Source: Pseudocitrobacter sp913778145 (lineage in GTDB: Bacteria > Pseudomonadota > Gammaproteobacteria > Enterobacterales > Enterobacteriaceae). Taken from it: a DNA stretch of 64,000 bases. Numbering within the stretch: the stretch's first letter is position 1; the number at the start of each line of letters is the position of its first letter. Position numbers and translations under genes: made by a program. Below, piece by piece: positions 62,594 to 64,000 of this stretch. The stretch is from assembly GCA_035726825.1 (NCBI GenBank), contig JALNTX010000019.1, positions 1-64,000 on the forward strand, in the 5' to 3' direction. The notes beneath the pieces were generated by a model. It saw only the letters and a list, made by a program, of their open reading frames with translations, searched no databases and was not told the DNA's origin.

Positions 62594-63192
62594 TGCGTTT
62601 AACGGTTACGCACATTCGCTGGCTGAAACTTTGCCTGCATCTTGCGGCATTTTTGCCGTTAGTCTGGCTCTTTTGGGCCGCATATTCCGGGCAATTGAGC
62701 GCCGATCCGGCAAAAGACATCCAGCACTTCACCGGTAGGATGGCTCTGAAATTACTGCTGGCGACCTTGTTGGTTTCCCCACTGGCGCGCTACGCTAAAC
62801 AGCCATTATTGATACGCACCCGCCGCCTGTTGGGGTTATGGTGTTTTGCGTGGGCCACGCTGCATTTATGTAGCTATGCGCTGCTGGAGCTGGGTATCAA
62901 CAACCTGGCACTGCTGGGTCAAGAACTGGTGATGCGCCCCTATTTGCTGCTTGGTTTTGCCAGCTGGCTGATATTACTAGCACTGGCAGCGACATCTACC
63001 CAGATGATGCAGCGAAAACTGGGCCGACGCTGGCAGTTATTGCACAACTTCGTCTATCTGGTGGCGATCCTCACGCCGATTCATTATCTGTGGTCGGTAA
63101 AAATTTTATCGCCGCAACCGCTGCTTTATGCCCTGTGCGCACTCGCCCTTTTAGCATGGCGTTACAAGAAGTTCCGCCAGTGGTGGCGCTAG
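62593..63192 (+). CDS. msrQ: Heme-binding membrane subunit MsrQ
   Basis: MsrQ (YedZ) is an inner-membrane b-type cytochrome that passes electrons from the quinone pool or from Fre to MsrP. The 199 residues have six hydrophobic helices of the ferric reductase-like fold, with candidate heme His residues in WATLHLCSYALLELG, LLHNFVYLVAILTPIHYLWS and near KDIQHFTGRMALKLL. It shares one base with the msrP stop. Confidence 0.95.
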   Translation: MRLTVTHIRWLKLCLHLAAFLPLVWLFWAAYSGQLSADPAKDIQHFTGRMALKLLLATLLVSPLARYAKQPLLIRTRRLLGLWCFAWATLHLCSYALLELGINNLALLGQELVMRPYLLLGFASWLILLALAATSTQMMQRKLGRRWQLLHNFVYLVAILTPIHYLWSVKILSPQPLLYALCALALLAWRYKKFRQWWR

Positions 63193-63426
63193 TTGCCAGA
63201 TATGTGCGGTTTACCGCAAATTACTGAACTCCGCCCTGACTTTACACGAATGCGGTTGATAATCTTCCCTGATAAGACCAGTATTTAGCTGCCAAATGCT
63301 ACGAAATAGTTATAATGTGCGACTTCGGTTTTCCTGACAGGGGTTTTAAGCCTCTGAAAAGGTGACATTCGCGCATCGAAGGTATATTTTGTTTTTTACC
63401 GGAGAATTGCAGGAGATAGCAGCACA

Positions 63427-63879
63427 ATGGCAGATAAGTTTCGCATTTTGCTTTTAAACGGCCCGAACCTGAATATGCTCGGCACCCGTGAACCCGAGAA
63501 GTACGGAACGCTGACGCTTGCGCAAATCGTTAACGGTTTGCAGCGCGAAGCGGAAGCACTGAACGTTGAGCTGGATCATCTGCAATCCAACGCAGAGTAC
63601 GCACTCATCGACCGAATTCATCAGGCTAAAGACACTGTCGACTATATCCTGATTAATCCGGCCGCGTTTACGCACACAAGCGTTGCCCTTCGAGATGCAC
63701 TGCTGGCGGTAAGTATCCCGTTTATCGAGATTCACCTCAGCAACGTGCATGCGCGCGAACCGTTTCGCCATCATTCGTATCTGTCTGATGTCTCCGCTGG
63801 CGTTATTTGCGGATTAGGCGCAGATGGTTATTCATACGCGTTACAGACGGCGGTAAAACGCTTGTCACAATCACACTAA
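63427..63879 (+). CDS. aroQ: 3-Dehydroquinate dehydratase, type II
   Basis: AroQ removes water from 3-dehydroquinate in the shikimate pathway. The 150 residues show the type II signature [20 protein letters not shown] (general base Tyr 26), [19 protein letters not shown] and the catalytic His region [19 protein letters not shown]. coli K-12 instead uses the type I enzyme AroD, so possession of this gene beside accB is a feature of related genera. A 234-bp gap separates it from msrQ. Confidence 0.96.
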
Positions 63880-63901
63880 ACAAAGAGTACGGAACCCACT
63901 C

Positions 63902-64000
63902 ATGGATATTCGTAAGATTAAAAAACTGATCGAGCTGGTCGAAGAGTCTGGCATTTCTGAACTGGAAATTTCTGAAGGCGAAGAGTCAGTACGCATCAGC
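63902..64000 (+). CDS. accB: Biotin carboxyl carrier protein of acetyl-CoA carboxylase, N-terminal fragment
   Basis: The ATG at 63902 opens a frame that continues past the window edge. Its 33 visible residues ([20 protein letters not shown]...) match the N-terminus of AccB, which carries biotin in the first step of fatty acid synthesis; the biotinylated domain is outside the window. It starts 22 bp after the aroQ stop. Confidence 0.93.

Overview
This window is a chromosomal stretch from a member of the Enterobacteriaceae close to Enterobacter, Citrobacter, Kosakonia or Lelliottia. Nearly every gene is a near full-length counterpart of an Escherichia coli gene, in the order of the E. coli 71-74 min region. 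It is not E. coli itself: the gltF-yhcG block and dcuD are absent, yhcN is duplicated, msrPQ sits between acuI and aroQ, and an RTX-type gene lies beside murA. I cannot resolve the genus. I see no tRNA, rRNA, prophage, insertion sequence or CRISPR array.

Layout. Bases 1-1490 hold the 3' end of a large calcium-binding repeat protein, convergent with murA. Bases 1775-6596 (minus) carry murA, ibaG and, behind a terminator, the mlaFEDCB phospholipid transport operon. Bases 6799-14675 (plus) carry yrbG-kdsD-kdsC-lptC-lptA-lptB-rpoN-hpf-ptsN-rapZ-npr, which joins LPS core sugar synthesis and LPS export to sigma-54 and the nitrogen PTS. Then come yrbL with a PhoP-box promoter, mtgA-elbB, the sRNA gene arcZ, arcB and yhcC. 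A striking six-unit 55-bp tandem repeat lies between arcB and yhcC. Bases 21557-27445 hold gltBD (glutamate synthase), behind a long leader with paired ARG-box-like and CRP-like sites.

Bases 27638-33176 are the sialic acid cluster nanR-nanA-nanT-nanE-nanK-nanQ with a NanR operator. Next are sspAB, rplM-rpsI, the division genes zapE and zapG, the periplasmic proteases degQ and degS, mdh, argR with its ARG boxes, two tandem yhcN genes, yhcO, the aaeXAB efflux operon with divergent aaeR, tldD, yhdP, rng, yhdE, mreBCD, csrD, acuI, msrPQ (methionine sulfoxide repair), aroQ, and the first codons of accB at the right edge.

Much of the window serves the cell envelope: murA, mtgA and mreBCD for the wall; kdsCD, lptABC, mla and yhdP for the outer membrane; degQS for periplasmic quality control. 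The unexplained material is intergenic: a REP-like family built on CCCTCTCCC/GGGAGAGGG arms at three loci (one tandemly amplified and read into by yhcC), composite REP units with conserved flanks, duplicated perfect palindromes beside the RTX gene, and several strong inverted repeats that look like operators or translational hairpins (upstream of aaeR and msrP). I found no clear multi-gene system that is wholly new.
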